NCBI RefSeq assembly: GCF_030652235.1
Contig: NZ_JAUSBA010000063.1
Location: 1-64,000 of the forward strand
Length of the DNA: 64,000 nucleotides
Source of the DNA: Cypionkella sp.
Lineage (GTDB): Bacteria; Pseudomonadota; Alphaproteobacteria; Rhodobacterales; Rhodobacteraceae
Direction of reading: 5' to 3'
This document shows positions 55,168 to 64,000 of this stretch, one piece after another. How positions within the stretch are numbered: position 1 is the stretch's first letter; each line of letters starts with the position of its first letter. A program made the position numbers and the translations under genes. The notes beneath the pieces are model-generated. The model was given only the letters and a program-made list of their open reading frames with translations, had not been told where the DNA came from and ran no database searches.

Positions 55168-55779
55168 ATGCAAAACGTGACAACAGATCTTCAAGTGGTA
55201 CCTGCACGACGCGGCCGAGCAGTTTGCGTTGCCAAAGGAAAAGCCATTCAAATCATCAATACACACGGCCAACAGGTTGTGGACACTTGGTGCTTCAATG
55301 CCGATGACCTGTCCGAATTCATGTCGATGGAGCATCTGCACGGAACGCTCCAGGGCATCTTTCCTGCAAAAGGTGATGCACTGACGACAAACCGACGGCG
55401 GCCGATCCTGCTTCTGGAAGAGGACACCTCACCCGGGCGCCATGACACCATCATCGCAGCCTGCGATGTGCACCGCTATGCCATGCTAGGGTGCCGGGAG
55501 TATCATGACAATTGTACTGACAATCTGCATGCTGCCTTGGCGCAGCTGGGTCTTCGCGCGCCCGACTGCCCGGCTCCGCTGAACCTGTGGATGAACATCC
55601 CGGTCGGCTCCGATGGCAAGATCATCTGGGGCGAGCCACTCAGCAAACCGGGAGACTTTGTTACGCTGCGCGCTGCAATTGACTGCGTCGTGGTCATGTC
55701 TACCTGCCCTCAGGACATGATCCCGATCAACGGGGCGGACTGCAAGCCGACAGAGGTTCATTACCGCTTACTCGACTGA
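55168..55779 (+). CDS. DUF1989 (urea carboxylase-associated) family protein
   Basis: A 203-aa protein with conserved GKAIQIINTHGQQVVDTWCFNADD, the metal/ligand-like CREYHDNCTDNL and LNLWMNIPVGSDG, and the ending CVVVMSTCPQDMIPINGADCKPTEVHY. Members flank urea and guanidine carboxylase genes and may bind a small N-compound; no catalytic role is proven. It has no phage role and sits between a phage methylase and an IS110 element, so it probably came with the insertion or a rearrangement. The ribosome site is weak (GCAGAGG directly before ATG). Confidence 0.85.
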   Translation: MQNVTTDLQVVPARRGRAVCVAKGKAIQIINTHGQQVVDTWCFNADDLSEFMSMEHLHGTLQGIFPAKGDALTTNRRRPILLLEEDTSPGRHDTIIAACDVHRYAMLGCREYHDNCTDNLHAALAQLGLRAPDCPAPLNLWMNIPVGSDGKIIWGEPLSKPGDFVTLRAAIDCVVVMSTCPQDMIPINGADCKPTEVHYRLLD

Positions 55780-55858
55780 GACCAGATGAGCGATTTGCGC
55801 GGGCGTCATCCGCATGGTCTTCTTGACGAGCTACGAACTGTTCGCAGGAGGAACGCAC

Positions 55859-56968
55859 ATGAACAGAATGGTTTATGTTGGCCTGGATGTCCACGCTGAC
55901 ACGATTGCGGTGGCTATCGCAGAGGATTGCCGCGACGGGGAACTGCGGTTTTTCGGGATTATTCCGAACACCGCAGAGTCTGTGATTCGCCTGACCCGAA
56001 GTCTCACAGTTTCTGGCAGCATTGTCAGTTTTTGCTACGAGGCCGGGCCATGTGGCTATGGCCTTTATCGCCATTTGACAAAGCTTGGGTTCGAGTGCGC
56101 GGTTGTTGCCCCTGCGATGATCCCGCGCAAGGCGGGCGACCGGATCAAGACAGATCGTCGCGATGCCGAAATGCTAGCACGATTGTGGCGTGCAGGGGAG
56201 CTGAGCCCGATCTGGACGCCCGACGAAGAGCAGGAGGCGATGCGGGATTTGATCCGCGCCCGTCACCAGGCGATGGAGGCTCTGAAAGTGGCCAAGCAGC
56301 AGTTACTGAGCTTCCTGCTGCGCCATGGGTTGCGATATCAAACTGGCAGCTATTGGACCCTACGTCACCGGCGTTGGCTGGCTGAATTGCGGCGGTTTCG
56401 CTTTGCGCACCAGCAACTTACCTTCGAAGAGATGAAGCGCGTGATCGCTCAGATTGAAGCGAGAGTTGCAACCTTGGACCGAACAATCGAGGCCGCAATC
56501 AAGGACTGGCATTTTGGTCCTGTCGTCGATGCTCTTCTGGCGCTGCGCGGGGTGAACACCATTATTGCTGCGACAGTTGTTGCCGAAATAGGGGATATCG
56601 CGCGGTTCGAAAATCCACGCCAGTTGATGGCCTGGCTTGGCCTCGTCCCCAGCGAGCATTCCAGCGGCTCCAGCACAAGGCGCGGACGCCTGACCAAGGC
56701 CGGAAACGCTCTGGCCCGGACCATGCTGGTCGAGGCGGGTTGGTCATATCGGCATCCGCCCAAGGAAGGGCAGCCATATCTCAAGCGCTCGCAACACTTG
56801 CCTCAGCAGATCCGCGACATTGGCTGGAAGGCGCAGACCCGCCTGTGTGCCCGCTTCCGTCATCTGGCACGCCTGGGAAAGCCGCAGCCACGGATACTGG
56901 CGGCCATTGCCCGTGAATTGGCCGGATTCATCTGGGACATCGCCCGCAAAACACCCCTTCCGGCCTGA
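55859..56968 (+). mobile_element. IS110-family transposase (full length)
   Basis: A 369-aa recombinase, ATG 55859 with GCAGGAGGAACG upstream. N-terminal RuvC-like DEDD domain: YVGLDVHADTI (first D), CYEAGPCGYGLYR (E), KTDRRDAEMLARL (last D's). C-terminal Tnp_20 domain: ALRGVNTIIAATVVAEIGDIARF and MAWLGLVPSEHSSG ... RRGRLTKAGNALARTMLVEAGW with the active-site serine region. It belongs to the RNA-guided (bridge RNA) recombinase family. No classical terminal inverted repeats are expected. The longer noncoding flank is on the 3' side (about 280 bp), the 5' side has about 80 bp. Confidence 0.93.
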
Positions 56969-57247
56969 TCCATCAGACATTCTGCCTGTGTAGGACGCTG
57001 GAGATGGCGGCCATTGATAGGGGAACCCTCGGCGTACCCTGGGATAAATATCCGGCCTTAGAGAGAGGCGAGCCCACATCGAATATGGTCAGGCGGTAAC
57101 CAATCCGCGGATGAGAGTATGATAACCATCGGTTCGGACCACCGTCTTCAGCGCCAGCACAGGCTATAATCTTTGACCAACCCGCACAATACGGGTAGTC
57201 TTATCTTGTCCAGAAAACCAAAAACGCTCATGAGAGGGTACGATAAA
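56969..57247 (+). other. IS110 downstream noncoding region, possible bridge-RNA source
   Basis: About 280 bp with no coding potential follow the transposase stop. In IS1111-type IS110 elements the bridge RNA is read from the 3' flank, in others from the 5' flank. This region is the longer of the two and has several short complementary segments. The element's right boundary is not defined. Confidence 0.35.
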
Positions 57248-57793
57248 TCATGCAGTCTCGCGGATAATCCGGTATACTCTCCCCCTGCCCTCATACTTCG
57301 TCGAGGTCACGGTCAGGCCCAGCTTCTTGCTCAAAGCGCCCGAAAGCGCGCCCCGCACGGTGTGGGCCTGCCAACCTGTCGCTGCGATGATCGCATCAAT
57401 GGTCGCACCGTCGGGCGCTTGCAGCAGCGCGATCACCATCGCTTGCTTGGTCCCGGGGCGCGGGATCGGCTGCCTTGGCGCGGACGCTTCCGATACATTT
57501 TTCCGGATCGCGGCCATAGTCTGGGTGACCACCGGTTGAATCCCGATCGCGAGCAGACCCGCGTCGGTGACCACCACTGTGGTGCCGTGGCCATCACCGG
57601 TTTCACGCCAGAGCGGCTCGCCCCGGCGCAGGTTGGCATCGACCTCTTGCAGCCAGCCGCGTTCGATCATCTTGTTGACAGCCATCTTCGCCGCCGCACC
57701 AGCTAAACCCTTGGGCAGTGGCATGGCGATGTTGTCGGGGCGCTTTGCTCCGGCGCTCAGGACAATGGTCTGGGTTTCGGTCAGTTTAATCAT
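57248..57793 (-). CDS. DUF3489-domain protein
   Basis: A 181-aa protein, ATG 57793 with AAAGGAGT upstream. The C-terminal DUF3489 section (RPGTKQAMVIALLQAPDGATIDAIIAATGWQAHTVRGALSGALSKKLGLTVTSTKYEGRGRVYRI) is a winged-helix-like fold. The N-terminal half is TETQTIVLSAGAKRP..., also typical of the family. Found in alphaproteobacterial prophages upstream of the terminase; function unknown, DNA binding likely. Confidence 0.85.
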   Translation of the reverse strand: MIKLTETQTIVLSAGAKRPDNIAMPLPKGLAGAAAKMAVNKMIERGWLQEVDANLRRGEPLWRETGDGHGTTVVVTDAGLLAIGIQPVVTQTMAAIRKNVSEASAPRQPIPRPGTKQAMVIALLQAPDGATIDAIIAATGWQAHTVRGALSGALSKKLGLTVTSTKYEGRGRVYRIIRETA

Positions 57794-57859
57794 TGTGGAC
57801 TCCTTTTTCTGGTCGTGTTCAGCACGGAAGGTTGTGGTGCGGCGGGTGTGTGCTCCTGT

Positions 57860-58054
57860 TCAGCGGGTTGCGGCCTGGCCAGCGGCGAAGGCCGCTTCCA
57901 GTGCGGCGCGGATCGACCAGACCGCGACATCGTGGAAGTCGAGGCCGTCGCTGTTGCGGGTTTCAAGTGTCTCTAGGAAGAAATGCTTGGCGGCGATTTC
58001 CAGCAGCAAGGCTTCGCTGGGGGCTTTGGCGGGGGCTGCGGTCTTGGCGGTCAT
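57860..58054 (-). CDS. Small DUF6900-type phage protein, 64 aa
   Basis: From ATG 58052-58054 with GGAG upstream. The core LLLEIAAKHFFLETLETRNSDGLDFHDVAVWSIRAALEAAF is the DUF6900 pattern seen in small prophage genes next to DUF3489. It is 66 bp upstream of, and in the same direction as, the DUF3489 gene. Function unknown. Confidence 0.7.
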   Translation of the reverse strand: MTAKTAAPAKAPSEALLLEIAAKHFFLETLETRNSDGLDFHDVAVWSIRAALEAAFAAGQAATR

Positions 58055-58156
58055 GGCGTGGTCTCCGGGGGTGAGCGGCATCGTTCTCGTGTAATCAGGT
58101 TCGCTCTTCTTCGAAGTGCAATCAACTGAATAACTAGCAATTTCATTGCCTTAAGC

Positions 58157-58708
58157 ATGGCGGATGGTAGCATGGACGGCATGAGCGAACGCGAGTATTC
58201 CGCCCATTCCGGCCTCTCGCGCGGAGCGATCCAGAAGGCCCGCAAGGCCGGGCGACTGGTCGTATACGGCGATGGATCGATCAATGCTGCTGCATCTGAT
58301 GTGCGCCGTGGCGACATGACAGACCCGGATCAGCAGCGTCGGTCGACTGGTGGCGACAGCGGTTTTTCCGGCCCCGCCGACAGTTCATCCTATCTGAAGG
58401 CCCGGACTGCCCTGACCGTCTACCAGGCGCAAGAACGCCAGCTGGCGATCCAGAAGAAGAAGGGCACGCTGATCGACCGGGCACGGGCGGAGGCGCTGGT
58501 GTTCCGCCTGGCGCGGCAGGAGCGAGATGTCTGGGTGACATGGCCCGCCCGGGTGGCGGCGCTAATGGCGGCCGAAGTGGCAGCGGAGGTGGAGCAACAG
58601 ACCAACAAACCGGTGATGATCGAGGCCGCGATCCTGCAAAGGGTGCTGGAAACCCATGTCAGAGAACAGCTCGCCGCCCTCGCCGACCTCCGCGTCTCCC
58701 TGGGATGA
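58157..58708 (+). CDS. Phage terminase small subunit (Nu1-like)
   Basis: A 183-aa protein. The N-terminal HTH-like segment SEREYSAHSGLSRGAIQKARKAGRLVVYGDGSINAAASD resembles Nu1-type DNA-binding heads. The remainder is a helical oligomerisation region ending RVLETHVREQLAALADLRVSLG. It recognises packaging DNA and delivers it to the large subunit, whose gene starts 52 bp before this one ends. ATG 58157 is used; MSERE, 8 codons later, is an alternative. Confidence 0.8.
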   Translation: MADGSMDGMSEREYSAHSGLSRGAIQKARKAGRLVVYGDGSINAAASDVRRGDMTDPDQQRRSTGGDSGFSGPADSSSYLKARTALTVYQAQERQLAIQKKKGTLIDRARAEALVFRLARQERDVWVTWPARVAALMAAEVAAEVEQQTNKPVMIEAAILQRVLETHVREQLAALADLRVSLG

Positions 58709-60683
58709 TGACGACGACCTGACTGCCGACCTGGACCTTGGCTTTGAGGGCGCGGAAGACATCCTGCGCACCTGGCGCCGGGGCATGCGGCCCGACCCGG
58801 ACCTGACAGTGTCGGAGTGGGCCGATCAACACCGCTGGCTGTCGTCGCGCGCCAGCGCCGAGCCGGGACGTTACCGGACGGCGCGCACGCCATATCTGCG
58901 CGAGATCATGGATGCGCTGTCGCCGCGGCATCCGGCCCAGCGCATCTCGTTCATGAAGGCCGCGCAGGTTGGCGCGACTGAAGCGGGCAACAACTGGATC
59001 GGCTTCGTGATCCACCATGCGCCGGGCCCGATGCTGGCGGTGCTGCCGACAGTCGAAATGGCCAAACGAACATCGCGCGGGCGATTGGACCCGCTGATTG
59101 CGGACAGTCCTGCCTTGCGCGAACGGGTCAATCCGGCCCGTTCGCGCGATGCAGGCAATTCGATGCTGTCCAAGGAATTCCCGGGTGGCATCCTGGTGCT
59201 GACCGGTGCCAACTCGGCCACCGGCCTGCGCTCGATGCCCGCGCGCTATATCTTTCTTGACGAGGTTGACGCCTATCCGGCCTCCGCCGACGAGGAAGGC
59301 GATCCAGTCACGCTGGCAGAAGCGCGCACCACGACATTCTCGCACCGTCGCAAAGTGTTCATGGTCTCGACCCCGACGATCCGGGGCCTGAGCCGGATCG
59401 AGCGTGAGTTTGAAGCCAGCGATCAACGCCGTTACTTCGTGCCCTGCCCGCATTGTGGGGCGATGCAGTGGCTGCAGTTTGAACGGCTGCGCTGGGCGAA
59501 TGGCCAACCGGAAACGGCAACTTATGCTTGCGAGGGGTGTGAGAAACCTATCGCCGAGCACCATAAGACCCAGATGCTGGAACAAGGCGAATGGCGGCCC
59601 ACTGCCGTTTCTGTCGACCCGCATTCGATTGGCTTCCATATCTCGGCGCTCTATTCGCCGATGGGCTGGAAAAGCTGGGCGCAGATCGCGCGAGACTGGT
59701 TGGCCGCCCAAGGCTCCGACGAGATGTTGCGCGCCGCCCGCAACACGCTTCTGGGCGAGACTTGGGTCGAAAGCGGCGACGCGCCCGAATGGCAACGCCT
59801 GGCAGATCGTCGTGAGGTGTTCGCCGCGACGGTGCCTCACCTTGGCCTGTTCTTGACCGCCGGGGCCGATGTGCAGAAGGATCGGATCGAGGTCGACGTC
59901 TGGGCCTGGGGCCGGGGTTTGGAGTCCTGGCTGGTCGAACACATCGTCATCGCGGGTGGTCCGGAGGATCCGGCGGCTTGGGACAAGCTGACCGCGCTCC
60001 TCGGTCGGACATGGACCCACGAAAGCGGTGCCGTCATGCAGCTCTCCAAACTGGCGATCGACACCGGTTATGAGGCCCCGGCAGTTTACGCCTGGTCGCG
60101 CGTTGCGGGTTACGCACAGGTCACCCCGATCAAGGGGGTCGAAAGCTTCAACCGGTCAACGCCAGTGTCCGGTCCGACTTTTGTCGACGCCACTATCGGC
60201 GGCAAGCGGCTGCGCAGGGGTGCGCGGCTCTGGACCATCGCGGTATCCACCTTCAAGGCCGAGACTTACCGGTTTCTGCGCCTTGAACGGCCATCGGATG
60301 AAGACCGCGCGCTGGGCGTCTGTGACGCGGCTGGCACGATGCATCTGCCCAGCTGGGCCGACACCGAATGGCTGAAGCAGCTGGTCGCCGAACAGATGGT
60401 GACGGTGCGCAACAAGCGCGGCTTTGGCCATCAGGAATGGCAGAAGATGCGCGAACGCAACGAGGCGCTGGACTGCCGGGTCTATGCCCGGGCTGCGGCG
60501 TGGATCCTCGGCGCGGATCGGTGGGACGAGGCAACCTGGCGGTCGCTGGAATCCCAGGCGGGCGTGGAAACCAAAGTGATCCCCGCACCTGAAGTCATCG
60601 AGCCGACGGCGCCGACGGCTGGAACCGTGCTGACACCCCGCCGCCGCCGATCTGGCGCGGTGACCCCGAAATACATGAGGTAG
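58656..60683 (+). CDS. terL: Phage terminase large subunit (GpA type)
   Basis: A 675-aa GpA-family packaging motor. The N-terminal ATPase has RISFMKAAQVGATEAGNNWIG (Walker A region, about 88) and YIFLDEVDAYPASADEEGD (Walker B, about 205). A zinc-ribbon follows: CPHCGAMQW ... CEGCEKPI. The C-terminal nuclease contains TAGADVQKDRIEVDVWAWG and AIDTGYEAPAVYAWSR (RNase H-like acidic residues). It cuts concatemers and pumps DNA into the head. Overlaps the small-subunit gene; complete in length. Confidence 0.95.
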   Translation: MSENSSPPSPTSASPWDDDDDLTADLDLGFEGAEDILRTWRRGMRPDPDLTVSEWADQHRWLSSRASAEPGRYRTARTPYLREIMDALSPRHPAQRISFMKAAQVGATEAGNNWIGFVIHHAPGPMLAVLPTVEMAKRTSRGRLDPLIADSPALRERVNPARSRDAGNSMLSKEFPGGILVLTGANSATGLRSMPARYIFLDEVDAYPASADEEGDPVTLAEARTTTFSHRRKVFMVSTPTIRGLSRIEREFEASDQRRYFVPCPHCGAMQWLQFERLRWANGQPETATYACEGCEKPIAEHHKTQMLEQGEWRPTAVSVDPHSIGFHISALYSPMGWKSWAQIARDWLAAQGSDEMLRAARNTLLGETWVESGDAPEWQRLADRREVFAATVPHLGLFLTAGADVQKDRIEVDVWAWGRGLESWLVEHIVIAGGPEDPAAWDKLTALLGRTWTHESGAVMQLSKLAIDTGYEAPAVYAWSRVAGYAQVTPIKGVESFNRSTPVSGPTFVDATIGGKRLRRGARLWTIAVSTFKAETYRFLRLERPSDEDRALGVCDAAGTMHLPSWADTEWLKQLVAEQMVTVRNKRGFGHQEWQKMRERNEALDCRVYARAAAWILGADRWDEATWRSLESQAGVETKVIPAPEVIEPTAPTAGTVLTPRRRRSGAVTPKYMR

Positions 60684-60688
60684 CGACA

Positions 60689-60904
60689 ATGACTCTGGCG
60701 GAAATGCAGGCGCTGCTCAGCGCCCTCCTTGGCATGCGCTTCGGTGGCGTGCGGTCGATCACCTATGATGGGCGGCAGATCAGCTATGGCTCGGACGCTG
60801 AACTCGCGACGGCGATCTTCGATCTGGAACGGCGCATCGCAGCGGCCGACACCACGGTGACGCGGGCGCGGGTGTCCCGGCCCTTCGCCAGCAAGGACTT
60901 GTGA
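60689..60904 (+). CDS. gpW-family head-tail joining protein, 71 aa
   Basis: Small protein with the gpW pattern: LLSALLGMRFGGVRSITYDGRQISYGSDAELATAIFDLERRIA. gpW closes the portal after packaging and joins the tail. It lies between the large terminase and portal genes, the normal place. Stop codon overlaps an in-frame GTG of the portal gene. Confidence 0.85.
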   Translation: MTLAEMQALLSALLGMRFGGVRSITYDGRQISYGSDAELATAIFDLERRIAAADTTVTRARVSRPFASKDL

Positions 60905-60906
60905 TC

Positions 60907-62427
60907 ATGGTTTCGACCAATTGGCGAACCCGCCTTGGCGCATGGGTCGGCGGCTTCGGCATGCCGGGCGGGTTTGATGCCACCTCCGGCCAGCGCCGCC
61001 TGAAAGGCTTTGTTACCTCGCGTGCCCATGTCAACGCGCTGATCGCAGCCTCCGGGCCGGAGATGAACGCCCGGGCGCGCTGGCTGGTGCGCAACAACGG
61101 CTATGCCGCGAACGCTATTGAGTCGTGGGCGGCCAACACAGTCGGCGATGGGATCAGCCCGAACTCGTCCATCTCACAGGCATCGCGCAAAGATGCCGTG
61201 CAGCGGCTGTGGCTGGCCTGGACCGATGATGCGGACGCCGAAGGACTGACCGACTTTTACGGGTTGCAGCGCCGCGCCGCCCGCGAAGTGTTCATGACTG
61301 GCGAGGTCTTCTTGCGGTTTCGGCCTCGCCGACCGGAGGATGGGCTGGTCGTTCCCCTTCAAGTGCAGATGCTGCCGTCGGAAATGCTGCCCCTCAACCA
61401 CAACGCCGTGGACGGCAATAGCAACGTCATCCGCCAGGGAATCGAGTTCGACCGGGTCGGGCGGCGGGTGGCCTTCCACTTCCTGCGCCGCCATCCGGGC
61501 GACAGCACCGATCCGGGGCTGGCGGGCGAAACCGTCCGGGTACCAGCCTCCGAAGTGCTGCATGTGATCGACCCGGTCGAAGCTGGGCAACTGCGTGGTG
61601 TGTCGCGCTTTGCCCCTGCTATCGTGAAGCTGTTCCTGCTGGATCAGTACGATGACGCCGAACTCGACCGCAAAAAGGTGGCGGCGATGTATGCGATGTT
61701 CGTAACCTCGCCTGCGCCTGACAATCCGCTCGCGCCACCCGATGAGGAGTATGAAGTGGCACCGGGCCAGGTTGTCCGCCTCGATCCCGGCGAGGATGTG
61801 ACGGTTAGCGCACCGGCGGACTCCGGCGCAACCTATGAGCCGTTCCAGTATCGCACGCTGCTGCAAATCTCGGCCGCACTGGGCATCCCCTATGGGTATC
61901 TCAGCAATGACGGGGCGAAGGGCAACTTCTCGAACTCCCGGCTGTCGCTGATCGAGTTCCGCCGACGGGTCTCGGCCTGGCAGCATTCGGTGATGGTGTT
62001 CCAGATGTGCCGACCGGTCTGGGCGCGGTTCATGGACACAGCGGTGTTGGCCGGTGCGCTTCGGTTGCCCGGCTATGATCGACGCCGCGCCGAATATCTC
62101 GCCTGCAATTGGCTGCCCACCAAATGGGATTGGGTCGACCCCCTGAAAGACGCCAATGCCGAGATTGCCCAGATCGAAGCCGGGTTGAAATCCCGCACCC
62201 AAGCCATCGCCGAGCGCGGTTATGACGCCGAGCAGGTCGACGCGGAAATCGCACGCGAACGCGACCGAGAACGCAGGCTGGGCCTCGACTTCCGCCGTCC
62301 CGGATCGCCCGCGCAGGCACCGGGTGTAGTGGACCCGAACGCTGATCAGAATGCATCTGATCAGAACACGCAGGACCAGAATACGTCCGATCCAAACCAG
62401 GACCCAACCCAAGACACTGCCCCATAG
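60907..62427 (+). CDS. Phage portal protein (lambda family)
   Basis: A 506-aa protein from ATG 60907 (GTG 60901 is an alternative). Features: ARARWLVRNNGYAANAIESWAANTVGDG, VIDPVEAGQLRGVSRFAPAI, YEPFQYRTLLQISAALGIPYGYLSND and NSRLSLIEFRRRV, all typical of lambda-type portals. The C terminus has a low-complexity tail (DQNASDQNTQDQNTSDPNQ), usual in these genes. It forms the dodecameric DNA entry ring. Confidence 0.93.
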   Translation: MVSTNWRTRLGAWVGGFGMPGGFDATSGQRRLKGFVTSRAHVNALIAASGPEMNARARWLVRNNGYAANAIESWAANTVGDGISPNSSISQASRKDAVQRLWLAWTDDADAEGLTDFYGLQRRAAREVFMTGEVFLRFRPRRPEDGLVVPLQVQMLPSEMLPLNHNAVDGNSNVIRQGIEFDRVGRRVAFHFLRRHPGDSTDPGLAGETVRVPASEVLHVIDPVEAGQLRGVSRFAPAIVKLFLLDQYDDAELDRKKVAAMYAMFVTSPAPDNPLAPPDEEYEVAPGQVVRLDPGEDVTVSAPADSGATYEPFQYRTLLQISAALGIPYGYLSNDGAKGNFSNSRLSLIEFRRRVSAWQHSVMVFQMCRPVWARFMDTAVLAGALRLPGYDRRRAEYLACNWLPTKWDWVDPLKDANAEIAQIEAGLKSRTQAIAERGYDAEQVDAEIARERDRERRLGLDFRRPGSPAQAPGVVDPNADQNASDQNTQDQNTSDPNQDPTQDTAP

Positions 62428-62435
62428 GAGGCGAG

Positions 62436-63677
62436 ATGATGTTTCATGCTCAAATCGCCCAGCGGGCGTTCAACACGCCCCTGCTGGTCGAGCCGTCAAA
62501 GGCCATGGCGTTCCTCTCCGGGCTTGGGCCGCGCATCACCGGGCGGCAATTGCGGCTGGCCGGGATTGAGGTCGCACCCGAAGATATGACCCATGCGGCG
62601 CGGCCCGCTCGGGCCGGGATCCTGACCAATGGCCTGGCTGAGCAATATCAACAGGATGGCCAGACACCCTTTGCGATGGTCGATGGTGTGGCCGTGATTG
62701 AAGTCTCCGGTGTGCTGGTGCATCGCGGCGCATGGATCGGGCAGTCGTCCGGGCAGACGTCCTATGAAGGCATCGCTACCCAACTTGCCGTTGCCGCCTC
62801 GGATCCTGCCGTGCGTGGTATCGCGCTGGAGATCGACAGCTTCGGCGGTGAGGTGGCGGGCGTGTTCGATCTGGCCGATGCCATCCGCTCGGCAAGGGGT
62901 GCAAAGCCGGTCTGGGCGTTCGTCGCCGAACATGCCTTCTCGGCGGGTTACGCGTTAGCGTCGCAAGCTGACCGTATCATCCTCCCGCGCACTGGGGCGG
63001 TCGGCAGCATCGGCGTGGTGGTAATGCATGCCGATCTCAGCGGCCAGCTTTCCGATGCGGGCGTCACCGTCACCCTGATCCATTCCGGCGCGCACAAGGT
63101 CGACGGCAACCCCTATGCGCCCCTGCCCGATCCAGTGCGCGCCCGCATCCAATCGGAAATCGACGCAATCCGCATGCTTTTCGCCCAGACCGTCGCAGCC
63201 GGTCGTGGACGCTACCTCAACGCCGAAGCAGCGCTGGCCACCGAAACCGAGTGCTATCGGGGCGCTGATGCCGTGGCGGCCGGGTTGGCCGACGAAGTCT
63301 CCGACCCGGCATCCGCCTTTGCCACCTTCGCCGCTGCCGTGAATGGGCGCGGCCCGATCCGAAGTGCTGGGCCCAGACGCGCCCAACAATCCCACCTTTC
63401 CAAGGAGTCGATGATGAAACCCAACGCAACCACCGCGACCGAAGCCCCTGCCAACGATGAAACTGAGGATCAGGCCGTGCCAGTCACGGTCGTGCCGTCT
63501 CCCGTCCCGGCTCCTACGCCCGCGCTTGCTCCTCCCGCACCTACGCCCAGCGAGGCCGTGGCCCTCGTGCGCGCTGAAGCCGCGGAACTGGCCACAGTTG
63601 GCGCACAGGCGGTGCGGCTCGGTGTGAACATCGATGTGGCCGAGGCGGTGCAAAAGGGCATGACACCGGGCCGCTGA
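62436..63677 (+). pseudogene. Phage S49-family capsid maturation protease, 3' end lost
   Basis: A 413-codon frame: ClpP-like S49 fold with SFGGEVAGVFDLADAI, the catalytic Ser in AEHAFSAGYALAS (about 171) and Lys region GAVGSIGVVVMHAD, homologous to lambda protein C. After about 63667 (DVAEAVQKGM) the reading frame enters a different gene and stops 3 codons later, so the C-terminal scaffold-like part (starting about 325 with an Ala/Pro linker) is cut short. The protease core is intact. In lambda-like phages the next genes would be the decoration and major capsid proteins, absent here. Confidence 0.8.
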
Positions 63678-64000
63678 TCCGCTCGAGCAATGGCTTCTGG
63701 CTGGCGATCCCATTGCCCGCCGCTGGAAAGGCGCTGGGTGGCAAGCGCATCACCCCGGCCATGTGGGAGAAAAAGACCGGCCTGCGCCTGCGTTTTGTCT
63801 ATCGCAGCCGGGGGCCGAGTCTTTTGGTGGCGGATGCGGTGCGGCTGAACACGCGCGGTCAGGCGGCAGTCTCCAAGTCGAAAACCGGGAAGGGTCAGGT
63901 GACTGCACCGATCTTCCTGCTGGTGCGACAGGTTAAACTGCCGAAGCGGCTGGATCTAGCGAGGGATGCAGAACGGGCGCTGGCAGCCATTCCGGGCAGC
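63668..64000 (+). pseudogene. DUF6441 phage protein, 3' part, cut at both ends by junction and window
   Basis: The second frame from 63668 stays open to the window end and reads GPLIRSSNGFWLAIPLP, KALGGKRITPAMWEKKTGLRLRFVYR, and ...APIFLLVRQVKLPKRLDL. These match the C-terminal region of DUF6441 proteins, which lie among head-tail connector genes in Rhodobacteraceae prophages. It starts inside the S49 frame, out of phase, showing a deletion junction. Function unknown; the downstream end is outside the window. Confidence 0.7.

Overview
The window is high-GC alphaproteobacterial DNA. Gene content (glucose-type Gts ABC transporter, fused E1 dehydrogenase, TTGAY-N4-RTCAA boxes, a Rhodobacter-type defective prophage with DUF3489, DUF6900 and DUF6441 genes) suggests a member of the Rhodobacteraceae. 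That is an inference from content only. The window is a mosaic of three blocks, and three gene-fusion scars are visible.

Block 1 (1-22671) is an accessory or defence island. It opens with the 5' end of an IS3-type orfA on the minus strand. Next come two translationally coupled minus-strand genes that I cannot assign to a known system: a 1946-aa protein with a C-terminal ATPase, and a 630-aa partner whose Walker A and B motifs are both degenerate. Upstream of them lie a type I-F CRISPR array (39 spacers, crRNA strand minus), its AT-rich leader, and a complete six-gene cas operon in the order cas8f-cas5f-cas7f-cas6f-cas1-cas2/3. A divergent WYL-domain regulator follows. The block ends with small island genes, an excisionase-like HTH gene and a tyrosine recombinase that is cut off at about 22671.

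Block 2 (22672-about 53525) is a compact stress and low-oxygen survival locus. It holds a bactofilin-like membrane protein, a DegP-type protease, a PolX-N-terminus-like protein, CBS and HPF-like proteins, a sugar ABC transporter and an acs-E1-E2-ACP-ftsH operon. It continues with a small lipoprotein, a host-attachment-family protein, PRPP-related enzymes, DUF2267, a phasin, a cyclopropane fatty acid synthase, a cytochrome c, two divergent Crp/Fnr regulators, Hsp20, two related kinase-like proteins and a Lon-like protease. Ten intergenic FNR/FixK-type boxes (TTGAY-N4-RTCAA) stand before most transcription units, so the block reads as one regulon. The content resembles the low-oxygen-activated (lxa) locus described in Burkholderia. 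The lon-like gene is fused out of frame to the 3' part of a short-chain dehydrogenase gene at about 53096.

Block 3 (about 53526-64000) is a defective prophage or gene-transfer-like head module: ParB-like/DNA methyltransferase, DUF3489, DUF6900, small and large terminase, gpW, portal and S49 peptidase. A DUF1989 gene and an IS110-family insertion sequence interrupt it. The S49 gene is joined out of frame at about 63668 to the tail of a DUF6441 gene, so the decoration and major capsid genes expected in between are missing.
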